This document shows positions 1-6,429 of a stretch of DNA of 11,980 nt, piece after piece; position 1 is the stretch's first letter, and every line of letters begins with the position of its first letter. The notes beneath the pieces were generated by a model. It saw only the letters and a program-made list of their open reading frames with translations. It searched no databases and was not told the DNA's origin. Position numbers and translations under genes: made by a program. The stretch covers positions 1 to 11,980 of the forward strand of contig CAIYCP010000275.1 in assembly GCA_903924715.1 (NCBI GenBank), given 5' to 3'. The stretch is from an uncultured beta proteobacterium. GTDB taxonomy: Bacteria > Pseudomonadota > Gammaproteobacteria > Burkholderiales > Burkholderiaceae_B.

Positions 1-121
1 CCACGACCTTGGCGCCGCGGTCGACCGCGGCGACCGCAGCCGAGAGGCCCGCGATCCCACTGCCGATGATGACAAGGTCGAAGTGCATTTCGCGGGTGCT
101 GTTGTGTGTTTGGGTCATCAT
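1..121 (-). CDS. FAD-dependent oxidoreductase, N-terminal fragment
   Basis: Reading leftwards from an ATG at 121-119 (a second ATG follows at once), the frame stays open to the window edge and gives about 40 residues. They contain a strand followed by G-S-G-I-A-G-L-S-A-A, the GxGxxG dinucleotide-binding loop that opens FAD flavoproteins, and then D-R-G-A-K-V-V. The first residues after the double Met are polar and are not a signal peptide, so a cytoplasmic enzyme is likely. The N-terminus resembles that of the flavoprotein at 2149-3594, so this may be a second member of the fumarate reductase/succinate dehydrogenase flavoprotein group. That subfamily assignment is inference, because only the nucleotide-binding segment is visible. 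A weak GGTAAG precedes the start. The gene diverges from the catabolic cluster to its right and may share regulation with it. Confidence 0.8.
   Translation of the reverse strand, partial: MMTQTHNSTREMHFDLVIIGSGIAGLSAAVAAVDRGAKVV
13..32. repeat. Perfect 20-bp GC-rich palindrome inside the flavoprotein gene
   Basis: The bases on each side of the TCGA centre (21-24) are exact reverse complements out to ten positions per arm. The stretch lies within the coding sequence for A-A-V-D-R-G-A just after the FAD-binding loop. It could be coincidence of GC-rich codons (GCG, GTC, GAC, CGC). No function is implied. Confidence 0.6.
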
Positions 122-282
122 GCTTACCAAGTCAAACTAAGATTAAGTAAATTAGACCATGCCCGAGCAGGCCTGTGGTTCAGGTTTGGCGCCGGTCTCA
201 GATGCGAGGCAGGCAAAACAAAGGCACAATAGCGCCACGAGCGAGCGAATATAACGCTGGTGGTAAAAGAGAGGGGATCTCA
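122..282. promoter_or_regulatory. Divergent intergenic region with a possible -10 element
   Basis: This 161-bp gap separates two divergent genes and must hold the promoter of at least one of them. The segment around 130-165 is AT-rich. TATAAC at 250-255 matches five of six bases of the sigma-70 -10 consensus and lies 27 bases before the ATG at 283, which would give a leader of about 20 bases. There is no recognisable -35 box at the right distance (the 227-232 region is CAATAG), so activator dependence is possible. GAGGGGA at 271-277 is the ribosome binding site of the plus-strand gene. I could not identify an operator. Confidence 0.35.
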
Positions 283-1260
283 ATGCAATTTAAGAATATC
301 GTCGCGGCGGTGGCGTTGCTGTCGTTTAGCACCTGGGCCGGGGCTCAAGCGGAGTCTTATCCCGCTAAACCGATTAAGTTGATTGTGGGCTATCCCGCGG
401 GCGGGGCCTCGGACGTCGCGGCTCGTGCCGTGGCCAACAAGATGGCTGACTTTTTAGGGCAACCTGTTGTCGTTGAAAATAAGCCCGGGGCCGCAGGTAA
501 TATCGGTTCAGAGTTTGTGGCGCGCTCAAAGGCCGATGGCTACACCTTGATCTTTGGCACGATTTCTTCGTCGATCAATGGCAGTTTGTACAAAAAACTG
601 AATTACGACCCCGTCAATGATTTTGTGGCGATTTCACAAGTGACATCGACGCCGTTTTTATTGGTCACCACGCCCAGTTCGCCCTTTAAAAGTGTGGCGG
701 ATGTGATCGCTGCTGCAAAAAAGGCTCAAAATCGGGATCAGCTGCCCGACTACGCCACAGCGGGGAATGGCTCGGGCTCGCATTTGTTTATGGAGTTGTT
801 TACCTCGCTGGCGGGGATTCGCTTGAATCATGTGCCCTATCGCGGGGCTGCGCCTGCCGTGGCCGATGTGATGGGCGGGCAGGTACCCTTAACCTTCGAT
901 AATATTTTGACGACGCTGGCCCAAGTGCAAGCCGGTAAGTTGCGTGCACTGGCCGTGAGCACCAAGACACGTTCGAGTGTCGTGCCTGACATCCCCACCA
1001 TCGCAGAGTCGGGCGTGCCCGGTTTTGATGCGACGGCGTGGTTTGGTGTGTTGGCGCCGGCTGGCACACCTCAGGCGATTGTGAATCAATTGGCGGATGT
1101 GATCCAGAAGTCGGTGAAGACGCCAGCGGTAACCGAGACCTTGCTTAAAGCAGGCGCCGAGCCAGTCGGTTCGACCCCAGCAGAGTTTGACGCTTTTTAT
1201 AAAGCCGAAGTTCAGAAATGGGCCAAGGTTGTGAAAAGCGCAAACGTTCAAGTCGAGTAG
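283..1260 (+). CDS. Bug/TctC-family periplasmic solute-binding protein
   Basis: This is a tripartite tricarboxylate transporter (TTT)-type substrate-binding protein of about 325 residues, the usual length for the family. It is expected to bind a carboxylate or similar small solute in the periplasm. Residues 1-23 form a signal peptide (K4, hydrophobic core, then A-Q-A before E24). The mature protein starts S-Y-P-A-K-P-I-K-L-I-V-G-Y-P-A-G-G-A-S-D, the diagnostic Bug motif with the P-A-G-G-x-x-D loop. Further on come the family signatures H-V-P-Y-R-G-A-A-P-A-V-A-D-V and V-P-D-I-P-T-I-A-E-S-G. The ATG at 283 is chosen because GAGGGGA precedes it and the signal peptide begins there. An in-frame GTG at 175 would add 36 non-signal residues. 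No TctA or TctB membrane subunit is nearby, as is common for the expanded Bug families of Alcaligenaceae. It leads the catabolic cluster at 1298-4371, so it probably captures that pathway's substrate. The ligand is unknown. Confidence 0.93.
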   Translation: MQFKNIVAAVALLSFSTWAGAQAESYPAKPIKLIVGYPAGGASDVAARAVANKMADFLGQPVVVENKPGAAGNIGSEFVARSKADGYTLIFGTISSSINGSLYKKLNYDPVNDFVAISQVTSTPFLLVTTPSSPFKSVADVIAAAKKAQNRDQLPDYATAGNGSGSHLFMELFTSLAGIRLNHVPYRGAAPAVADVMGGQVPLTFDNILTTLAQVQAGKLRALAVSTKTRSSVVPDIPTIAESGVPGFDATAWFGVLAPAGTPQAIVNQLADVIQKSVKTPAVTETLLKAGAEPVGSTPAEFDAFYKAEVQKWAKVVKSANVQVE

Positions 1261-1297
1261 TCGCGACGGCATCTTCAATTTTTAAAGTGGTCACATC

Positions 1298-2107
1298 ATG
1301 AAAATTTGGCATCAAAGCTTTACCGTTCTTGGGGATTTGGGCCCGTATAGCGACGCGCTGAAAGCGCACTTTGCGCGCGTGGCTCGCCCAGATACGCAAA
1401 TTGATATGCATGGCATGTCGCCCGGCACGTACTCTTCAAATTACCCGGGTTCTGATATTCGCCACGCGGCTTTATATCATCTGCATGGCATGCAGTTTAT
1501 GCAGGCGGGGGTACTGGCTCAAGAGCAAGGCTACGACGCGTATGCAGTCAGCACCTTGCCTGATCCGGCGCTGCGTGAAATTCGCGCGTTGATCGATATC
1601 CCTGTGATTGGTTACGGTGAATCGGCAATGTTTACCGCCTGTTTGCTGGGCCGCAAGTTTGGGGTCTTGGTTTTTATTGAAGACTTTAATGAGTTACTTG
1701 CGCAAAATGCGGAAAGCTATGGCTTGGCCGCACGCTTTGCGGGTGCTGCGCCTGTGGGCTTTACCTTTAACGACGTGTTGAAAGGGTTTTCGGACCCCAC
1801 TGAGTTAATTGAAAAGTTCAAAACAGCCGCACGTAAGTTGATTGCACAGGGCGCAGATGTGATTATTCCGGGCGAGGCACCACTGAACGTGTTGCTTGCG
1901 CGCAATGGCGTCACCGAGGTGGATGGCGTGACGATCATGGACTCGCTGGGCACGTGGGTCAAGCACGCCGAGATGATGGTGGATTTGCGCCGTTTGTGCG
2001 GCACCAAGCCTAGTCGCACGGGCTACTACCATCGTCTGCCCGAGCTTGCGCGCGTGAAAGAAGTGTTTGCGTTTTATGGTTTGGATAAGCGGTTGCCTGG
2101 GGTCTGA
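1298..2107 (+). CDS. Asp/Glu/hydantoin racemase-like protein without catalytic cysteines
   Basis: This 269-residue protein has the layout of the Asp/Glu/hydantoin racemase superfamily. An N-terminal strand region is followed at 79-92 by Y-D-A-Y-A-V-S-T-L-P-D-P-A-L, then I-P-V-I-G-Y-G-E-S-A at 101-110, and a second half with A-D-V-I-I-P-G-E-A-P-L at 186-196. Active family members use two cysteines, one three residues before the conserved D-P and one in a G-C-[AG] turn of the second half. Here those places hold T86 and E193. The only cysteines are C115 and C234, neither in a motif position. A cysteine-based two-base racemisation is therefore unlikely. It may act as a lyase, a decarboxylase, a different isomerase or a binding protein. 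There is no signal peptide, so it is cytoplasmic. The start follows the binding-protein stop by 37 bases, with a weak AAAGTGG site, and the gene is probably co-transcribed with its neighbours. Confidence 0.85.
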   Translation: MKIWHQSFTVLGDLGPYSDALKAHFARVARPDTQIDMHGMSPGTYSSNYPGSDIRHAALYHLHGMQFMQAGVLAQEQGYDAYAVSTLPDPALREIRALIDIPVIGYGESAMFTACLLGRKFGVLVFIEDFNELLAQNAESYGLAARFAGAAPVGFTFNDVLKGFSDPTELIEKFKTAARKLIAQGADVIIPGEAPLNVLLARNGVTEVDGVTIMDSLGTWVKHAEMMVDLRRLCGTKPSRTGYYHRLPELARVKEVFAFYGLDKRLPGV

Positions 2108-2148
2108 AGCCTGCAGGTTGATCAATAAAAAGAGTTAAGGAGAGCAAG

Positions 2149-3594
2149 ATGGATCACACCTTTGATGTGGTGGTTGCAGGCTGTGGCGTAGCAGGCTTGT
2201 CAGCGGCGGTGACTGCGGCTGAGCGTGGCTTAAAGGTCGCCGTGCTTGAACGCGCGTCGCGCGAAGACCGTGGCGGTCAAAGCCGTTATACCGAAGCCTA
2301 TTTTCGGATGAAGGCCTTAGATCAAGTCACGGATGATTTTGAAACCCATTTGGCAGACAACCTGGGTTTGTATCCCGAGCCTGACTTGATGGCCGAGATG
2401 GCGACGGGTCGCGAGAACTGGTCGCACGCCACACGCACCTTAGCCATCCCCGATACAGATGTGATTGGAAACTTTGCCGAGCAAGTGCCGCCGACGATTA
2501 AATGGTTGCAAGGCGTTGGCGTGAAGTTTGATTTTTTACCGACTCAATTTTTGACCGCAACTCAGCCACGTTTGTTGCCCGTCGGCGGTGGTGCGGCCTT
2601 GGTGGATGCGCTGGCCGCGCAAGCTGAAAAACTGGGCGTCACATTTTTTTATTACACGACTGCACGTCGTTTGCTCTTAAACGATGATGGCATCGTGACG
2701 GGCTTGTTTGCGCAACACAAAGGGGCGCAGAGTGTGCGCTTTCATGGCAAGGTAGTGTTGGCGTGTGGCGGCTTTGAAGGCAACCCTGCGTTGCAGTCTA
2801 AATATATTGGTCCGCGTTCGGTGTATTTGCGACCGATTTGTAAGGGCGCGTATTTCAATCGCGGTGAAGGCATTGAAATGGCGCTTGATATTGGCGCAGC
2901 CCCTTCAGGTGACTTTGGAAGCTATCACGCCGAACCCATTGATCCGCGCTCGGGTGTATCCGAGCCCTCAGTGTTTATTTTTCCGTATGGGATCTTGGTG
3001 AATAAAGCGGGTAAACGCTTTGTCAACGAAGCGCCGGGTACGGTAGATGCCTGGTACGAGCGTATTACGCGTCGTATCTATGAACAAGAAGAAGGTTTGT
3101 CGTATGTGATTCTTGATCAGCGCATGAAAGACATCCCGAATTATCGGTTGGCGATTCGCAGTGATCAGCCTGCGATTGAGGCGGATACGATCGAGGCGCT
3201 GGCTGCGAAACTCGAGATTCATCCAGAGACCTTGAAAGCAACCGTCGCACAATACAACGACGCCTGTCCTAAAACGGGCAAGTACGATCCGCTAAAAACA
3301 GATGGCATGGCCACGCAAGGCTTGTTGCCTCCCAAAAGTAACTGGGCGTTGCCGCTGGATCGTGGTCCTTTCATGGCCTATCCCATTATTTCGGCCAACG
3401 TGTTTACCTTTGGCGGCTTAAAAGTTGATCCACAAGGGCAAGTCTTGGATACCGATGGTTATCCCATCCGTAATTTATATGCGGCGGGTGAGGTGATTGG
3501 CATGTATTACACCAATTACACGGGTGCTACGTCTGTTTTAAAAGGCTTGGTGTTCGGCCGTCTGGCCGCGAACAACATTGCCGATCAACACTAG
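2149..3594 (+). CDS. FAD-dependent tricarballylate dehydrogenase/fumarate reductase-type flavoprotein
   Basis: This 481-residue cytoplasmic flavoprotein belongs to the FAD_binding_2 family (fumarate reductase, TcuA, 3-ketosteroid dehydrogenase group). It should move hydride between a carboxylate-bearing substrate and FAD. The N-terminus carries F-D-V-V-V-A-G-C-G-V-A-G-L-S-A-A with the GxGxxG loop at 11-16, and E34 is placed to bind the adenosine ribose. A-C-G-G-F-E at 205-210 and the C-terminal block N-L-Y-A-A-G-E-V at 442-449 followed by G-A-T-S-V-L-K-G-L complete the FAD site. G-K-R-F-V-N-E at 288-294 and T-F-G-G-L at 420-424 are active-site regions of the family. After E294 the sequence is A-P-G-T-V-D, without the arginine expected a few residues later. 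It has no haem or iron-sulfur domain, so electrons must leave through another partner. AAGGAGAG at 2137-2144 is a strong ribosome site. TcuA is the likeliest database name, but the substrate is unproven. Confidence 0.9.
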   Translation: MDHTFDVVVAGCGVAGLSAAVTAAERGLKVAVLERASREDRGGQSRYTEAYFRMKALDQVTDDFETHLADNLGLYPEPDLMAEMATGRENWSHATRTLAIPDTDVIGNFAEQVPPTIKWLQGVGVKFDFLPTQFLTATQPRLLPVGGGAALVDALAAQAEKLGVTFFYYTTARRLLLNDDGIVTGLFAQHKGAQSVRFHGKVVLACGGFEGNPALQSKYIGPRSVYLRPICKGAYFNRGEGIEMALDIGAAPSGDFGSYHAEPIDPRSGVSEPSVFIFPYGILVNKAGKRFVNEAPGTVDAWYERITRRIYEQEEGLSYVILDQRMKDIPNYRLAIRSDQPAIEADTIEALAAKLEIHPETLKATVAQYNDACPKTGKYDPLKTDGMATQGLLPPKSNWALPLDRGPFMAYPIISANVFTFGGLKVDPQGQVLDTDGYPIRNLYAAGEVIGMYYTNYTGATSVLKGLVFGRLAANNIADQH

Positions 3595-3606
3595 GAACGA
3601 CTCTTT

Positions 3607-4371
3607 ATGTATGCAGCACAGTTTTTGTCAGGGCGCGTGGCCTTGGTCACGGGTGGCGCAGGAGGGATCGGCGCCGCGGTGTCTGAGGCGCTTGCGGCGT
3701 CGGGCTGCCAGGTTGTTGCGGCTGACTTGCCCAATCGTTTAGGGGCCATGTCGACGGGCGGTGGCATTGAGCATGTTGCCTTAGACGTGACCGATGCGGC
3801 AGATATCCAACACTGTGTACAAGGTGTTGTAAAGCGTCATGGCCGTTTGGATATTCTGGTAAATGTGGCAGGCGTTGTGTCAGTGGGTAGCGCACAGAAC
3901 ATCACAGAACAAGAATGGGATCGGGTCATCGATATCAACTTGAAAGGCACGTTTTTGTGCTGTCAGGCTGCGATTGCTGTGATGAAAGAACAAAAGCTTG
4001 GGCGCATCATTAATATCGGTTCGGTCTTAGGAAAAAACGGGGGCAATCCGCGCCCTTGGTTAGATGTCAAAGAGCAAGACCGTGCTGGAAACGTGGCTTA
4101 CGGTGTGTCAAAGGCCGGCGTGCATATCATGACGTCGTATCTTGCTAAAGAGCTGGCGTCTTTTGGCATCACGGTCAATGCGGTGGCACCAGGTCCCGTC
4201 GCCTCGGCGATGACAACGGCGTTTCCGCAAACGTTGAAGGATTTGATCCCGGTGGGTCGCATGGGCAAGGCCTCAGAAATTGCGTCGGCGATCTTATTTT
4301 TGGCCTCCCCCGACTCAGCCTTTATTACGGGCGAAATTCTGGATGTGAATGGTGGGCTTTGGGCAGATTAA
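3607..4371 (+). CDS. SDR-family NAD-dependent dehydrogenase
   Basis: This 254-residue classical short-chain dehydrogenase/reductase should oxidise a hydroxyl or reduce a ketone using a nicotinamide cofactor. The cofactor loop is T-G-G-A-G-G-I-G at 15-22. D40 at the end of the second strand favours NAD(H) over NADP(H). N-V-A-G at 86-89 replaces the usual NNAG. The catalytic tetrad is N111, S139, Y165 and K169 (Y-G-V-S-K). P-G-P-V at 195-198 and the C-terminal I-T-G-E-I-L-D-V-N-G-G match the family. The Ser-Tyr spacing is 26 residues rather than the common 13, because a 13-residue segment rich in N, P, W and D is inserted between them and may shape the substrate site. The gap to the upstream gene is 12 bases, and AGGAA at 3593-3597 overlaps that gene's stop codon, so translation is coupled. 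It is the last gene of the cluster, and I see no terminator after it. Confidence 0.95.
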   Translation: MYAAQFLSGRVALVTGGAGGIGAAVSEALAASGCQVVAADLPNRLGAMSTGGGIEHVALDVTDAADIQHCVQGVVKRHGRLDILVNVAGVVSVGSAQNITEQEWDRVIDINLKGTFLCCQAAIAVMKEQKLGRIINIGSVLGKNGGNPRPWLDVKEQDRAGNVAYGVSKAGVHIMTSYLAKELASFGITVNAVAPGPVASAMTTAFPQTLKDLIPVGRMGKASEIASAILFLASPDSAFITGEILDVNGGLWAD

Positions 4372-4374
4372 GAC

Positions 4375-4403
4375 TTGAAAGATTCGCTCAGGGTCGCAAT
4401 ATT
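4375..4403 (+). promoter_or_regulatory. Possible sigma-70 promoter for the zinc-ribbon gene
   Basis: TTGAAA at 4375-4380 and AATATT at 4398-4403 are separated by 17 bases, matching four of six bases at each of the -35 and -10 elements. The pair is suitably placed before the start at 4444. Such pairs arise by chance, so this is weak. Read-through from the dehydrogenase gene is an alternative. Confidence 0.3.
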
Positions 4404-4443
4404 GCTTTAAAGTAGTGTCGTATTCTTTTTTGAGAGATCGGTG

Positions 4444-4983
4444 ATGCCCTTTTGTTCAGCCTGTGGCACTAAATGTGCAGACGATGCCAAGTTCTGTAGT
4501 GCCTGTGGCAAGGCGATTGTCACGGCACCTGATGCCGGGCAACAAGATAAGCCCGCCGGTGTGGCCGCACCCGTGATTCAGGTAATGACGCCTGCAGCGC
4601 CACTCAAAGCGTTTGATAATCCGGCCGAGCTCTGGAAAATGTTTTTCTATGTCGCACTGTTTGACTGTGGCATTTATTTTTTAACGACCTCAGCAGCAGA
4701 AGCGGGTGGTTTGTCCTCAAGCCCCACCCTGTTAATTTTTGCAGCGTATTTTGCTGTGGCCTACTTTTTAGTCAAAGTGCAAGCCTTTGATAAAGGCCGA
4801 GCTGTGTGGCTGTTACCCTTGATCGCCTGGCACGTCTGGGGCTATCTGCAAGGTATTTCAAGCAGCGGTGATCTCGAGTATTCGACCACCTTTGATAACT
4901 ACGATACCTTCATCTCTGGGATCCCAGAAATGGTGATCTTGATCAAGCTGTTTCTGGTGTTGCGTCAAAGCGCTGCGAAATAG
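4444..4983 (+). CDS. Zinc-ribbon membrane protein of unknown function
   Basis: This 179-residue protein starts with a treble-clef zinc ribbon: C4-x2-C7 and C18-x2-C21, with F-C-x-x-C-G knuckles, the layout of the zinc_ribbon_2/DZR families. A linker rich in A, P and Q follows (about 27-55). After it come about four hydrophobic segments near 64-80, 93-111, 118-138 and 156-173, so the ribbon is tethered to the inner membrane, probably on the cytoplasmic side. A GTG at 4441 is in frame. I prefer the ATG at 4444 because GAGAGA at 4432-4437 is better spaced from it, and the protein then begins M-P-F-C. I do not recognise a specific family for the membrane part and propose no function. The gene stands alone between the catabolic cluster and the convergent ABC-transporter genes, and its stop is 25 bases from the end of the opposing permease gene. 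Confidence 0.85.
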   Translation: MPFCSACGTKCADDAKFCSACGKAIVTAPDAGQQDKPAGVAAPVIQVMTPAAPLKAFDNPAELWKMFFYVALFDCGIYFLTTSAAEAGGLSSSPTLLIFAAYFAVAYFLVKVQAFDKGRAVWLLPLIAWHVWGYLQGISSSGDLEYSTTFDNYDTFISGIPEMVILIKLFLVLRQSAAK

Positions 4984-5008
4984 TTTGCCGTTGTTTAGTC
5001 GCGCGGGA

Positions 5009-5701
5009 TCAGTTTGAATTGCCTCGACGTTGAGCCAGATGGCGTTCTAAGGCGTTTGCGCCGCGGCTCAGCGAAAAACAAAGTATGAAATACATAGCAG
5101 CTAAAATTAAAAACACTTGCATTGGTTGTGTTAGCAGCATGCTGTTGACTTGACTCGCCGCAAGCGTGACTTCGTGTACGCCCACGACATACGCTAGCGA
5201 CGTTGCCTTAATGATGGACACGAACTGATTGAGCAGCGAAGGCAACATATTTGTAAGTGCCTGCGGTAGCAACACATAACGCATCGTCTGAAAATAGGTC
5301 AGACCCATTGCGCGCGCGGCTTGCGTTTGACCAAGCGCCAGTCCTTCAAGTCCAGCCCGCACAATTTCACTTAAAAACGCACTTTCGTAGATCACGATTG
5401 CGCAAACGACCGTGATAAAGGCTGAAACTTCATGGCCAATCAGCAAGGGGATGCCAAAGTAAGCCCAAAAAATGAGCATCAGTAGGGGTAGGCCGCGCAG
5501 GGTATAGACCCAGGCACTGGCAGGCCACAGTAACCAACGCTGCGTACTGGTGCGCATAAGACCTAGTGCAAGCGCTAACGGAAAAGATAAAAGTAGGCCA
5601 AGCGTTGAGAGCAGTAGAGTACCGGCCAGGCCGCCCAGAGGCCCTTGGGGGTAGCTTCCGAGTAAAAATAATAGACCGAAGTCGCGCAGGATATCCAGCA
5701 T
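5009..5701 (-). CDS. Polar amino acid ABC transporter permease (GltK/GlnP-type)
   Basis: This 230-residue inner-membrane permease belongs to the His/Glu/Gln/Arg/opine uptake family. It has about five hydrophobic segments, beginning near 24-48 and ending near 195-212. The EAA loop that docks the ATPase is present at about 125-148 (Q-A-A-R-A-M-G-L, then R-Y-V-L-L-P-Q-A). The family phrase T-L-R-G-L-P-L-L-M-L-I-F at 67-78 supports the assignment. It should pair with the permease encoded just before it to form the membrane channel. The start ATG lies two bases after the preceding stop (TGA-GC-ATG), which suggests translational coupling. It has only a weak ribosome site of its own. It is the last gene of the block, and no ATP-binding protein gene follows. 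The transported amino acid cannot be told from the sequence. Confidence 0.93.
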   Translation of the reverse strand: MLDILRDFGLLFLLGSYPQGPLGGLAGTLLLSTLGLLLSFPLALALGLMRTSTQRWLLWPASAWVYTLRGLPLLMLIFWAYFGIPLLIGHEVSAFITVVCAIVIYESAFLSEIVRAGLEGLALGQTQAARAMGLTYFQTMRYVLLPQALTNMLPSLLNQFVSIIKATSLAYVVGVHEVTLAASQVNSMLLTQPMQVFLILAAMYFILCFSLSRGANALERHLAQRRGNSN

Positions 5702-5703
5702 GC

Positions 5704-6393
5704 TCAGACTCGATACGCTGAGGGATATCGTCGACTGAACCAGGCGCCCAGGCCCATCAGACTGAACGAAAATACCAGGTAGATCACTGTACCGAACATA
5801 AAAATTTCGAAGGTTCGGTAGGTGGCATTCTCGAGTTCGTGCAAGCGATAGGTCAGTTCGCCCACTGCAACGGCCATTGCCAGACTTGTATTTTTAAAGA
5901 GAAATACGGTTTGATTGATCATCGCGGGCACAGCGATGCGTATTGCTTGAGGCAGCATGACGTAGCGCAGCGCACCGACAACACTGAGACCCACTGAACG
6001 CGCGGCATCAAATTGCCCTGAAGGAACCGCACGCAGGCCGCTGCGCAAATCTTCGGACATGAAGGCGCCCGTGTTTAAGGCCAGCGCAATCATGGAAAAT
6101 AAGAATTCGCTGTTTTGGCGATTCACCCAAATTCTTAACGCGTCTGGCAACACTTGCGGCACCGCGAAGTACCAGATTAGGATTTGAACGAGCACTGGAA
6201 CATTGCGGTGATATTCGACAATGGCTGCAACCAAGAATTGGAAGGCGCGTACAGGCAGTGCCCGAATGCCTGCTAGCAACATAGCAACAAGCACAGCCAA
6301 CACCCAGGATCCAGCAAAGAGCTCAAGTGTGACCCATAGCCCTTGTCTCAAATCGGCCGCGTAGTTTCCAGTCAGAAGAAAGGAGATATCCAG
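5704..6393 (-). CDS. Polar amino acid ABC transporter permease (GltJ/HisQ-type), non-ATG start
   Basis: This is the partner permease of the amino-acid uptake family, with several membrane segments and an EAA loop (D-A-A-R-S-V-G-L, then R-Y-V-M-L-P-Q-A). E-Y-H-R-N-V-P-V-L-V-Q is the usual motif before the central helices. The nearest standard start, TTG at 6351-6349, gives 215 residues. It has no ribosome site and cuts into conserved-looking sequence, because the frame continues upstream as T-G-N-Y-A-A-D-L-R-Q-G-L-W-V-T-L. The frame is open to a stop at 6411-6409 but contains no ATG. I give the CTG at 6393-6391 as the likely start: GAGAG at 6402-6398 precedes it, and it yields 229 residues, a normal family length. 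ATT at 6405 is another option. The permease is certain; its start is not. Confidence 0.88.
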   Translation of the reverse strand: MDISFLLTGNYAADLRQGLWVTLELFAGSWVLAVLVAMLLAGIRALPVRAFQFLVAAIVEYHRNVPVLVQILIWYFAVPQVLPDALRIWVNRQNSEFLFSMIALALNTGAFMSEDLRSGLRAVPSGQFDAARSVGLSVVGALRYVMLPQAIRIAVPAMINQTVFLFKNTSLAMAVAVGELTYRLHELENATYRTFEIFMFGTVIYLVFSFSLMGLGAWFSRRYPSAYRV

Positions 6394-6406
6394 AGTGCTC
6401 TCAATG

Positions 6407-6429
6407 AATTAAAACGAATCGTTCTAATT
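6407..6429 (-). promoter_or_regulatory. Intercistronic stem-loop between binding protein and permease
   Basis: On the plus strand AATTAAAACGA (6407-6417) and TCGTTCTAATT (6419-6429) are reverse complements at 10 of 11 positions around one central base. In the minus-strand transcript the single mismatch becomes a G-U wobble, so the RNA can form a continuous stem (AAUUAGAAC paired with GUUUUAAUU around a GAUUC loop). It overlaps the stop codon of the binding-protein gene and lies just before the permease start. No long U-tract follows, so a full terminator is less likely than an mRNA-stabilising or attenuating hairpin. Such hairpins raise the level of binding protein over permease in other ABC operons. 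A DNA operator is the alternative. Confidence 0.6.

Noticed and set aside
130..165. Operator for a LysR- or GntR-type regulator in the divergent region
   Set aside because: The AT-rich stretch holds only fragments of an inverted repeat (GTC-CTAA and TTAG-AC) with no convincing symmetry, and no regulator gene is in view.
175..282. Longer GTG start for the first Bug protein
   Set aside because: It would place 36 polar residues before a clear signal peptide and has no ribosome site, whereas the ATG at 283 has GAGGGGA upstream.
4984..5008. Bidirectional terminator between the convergent zinc-ribbon and permease genes
   Set aside because: The 25-base gap is GC-containing but shows no inverted repeat with a T-run on either strand.
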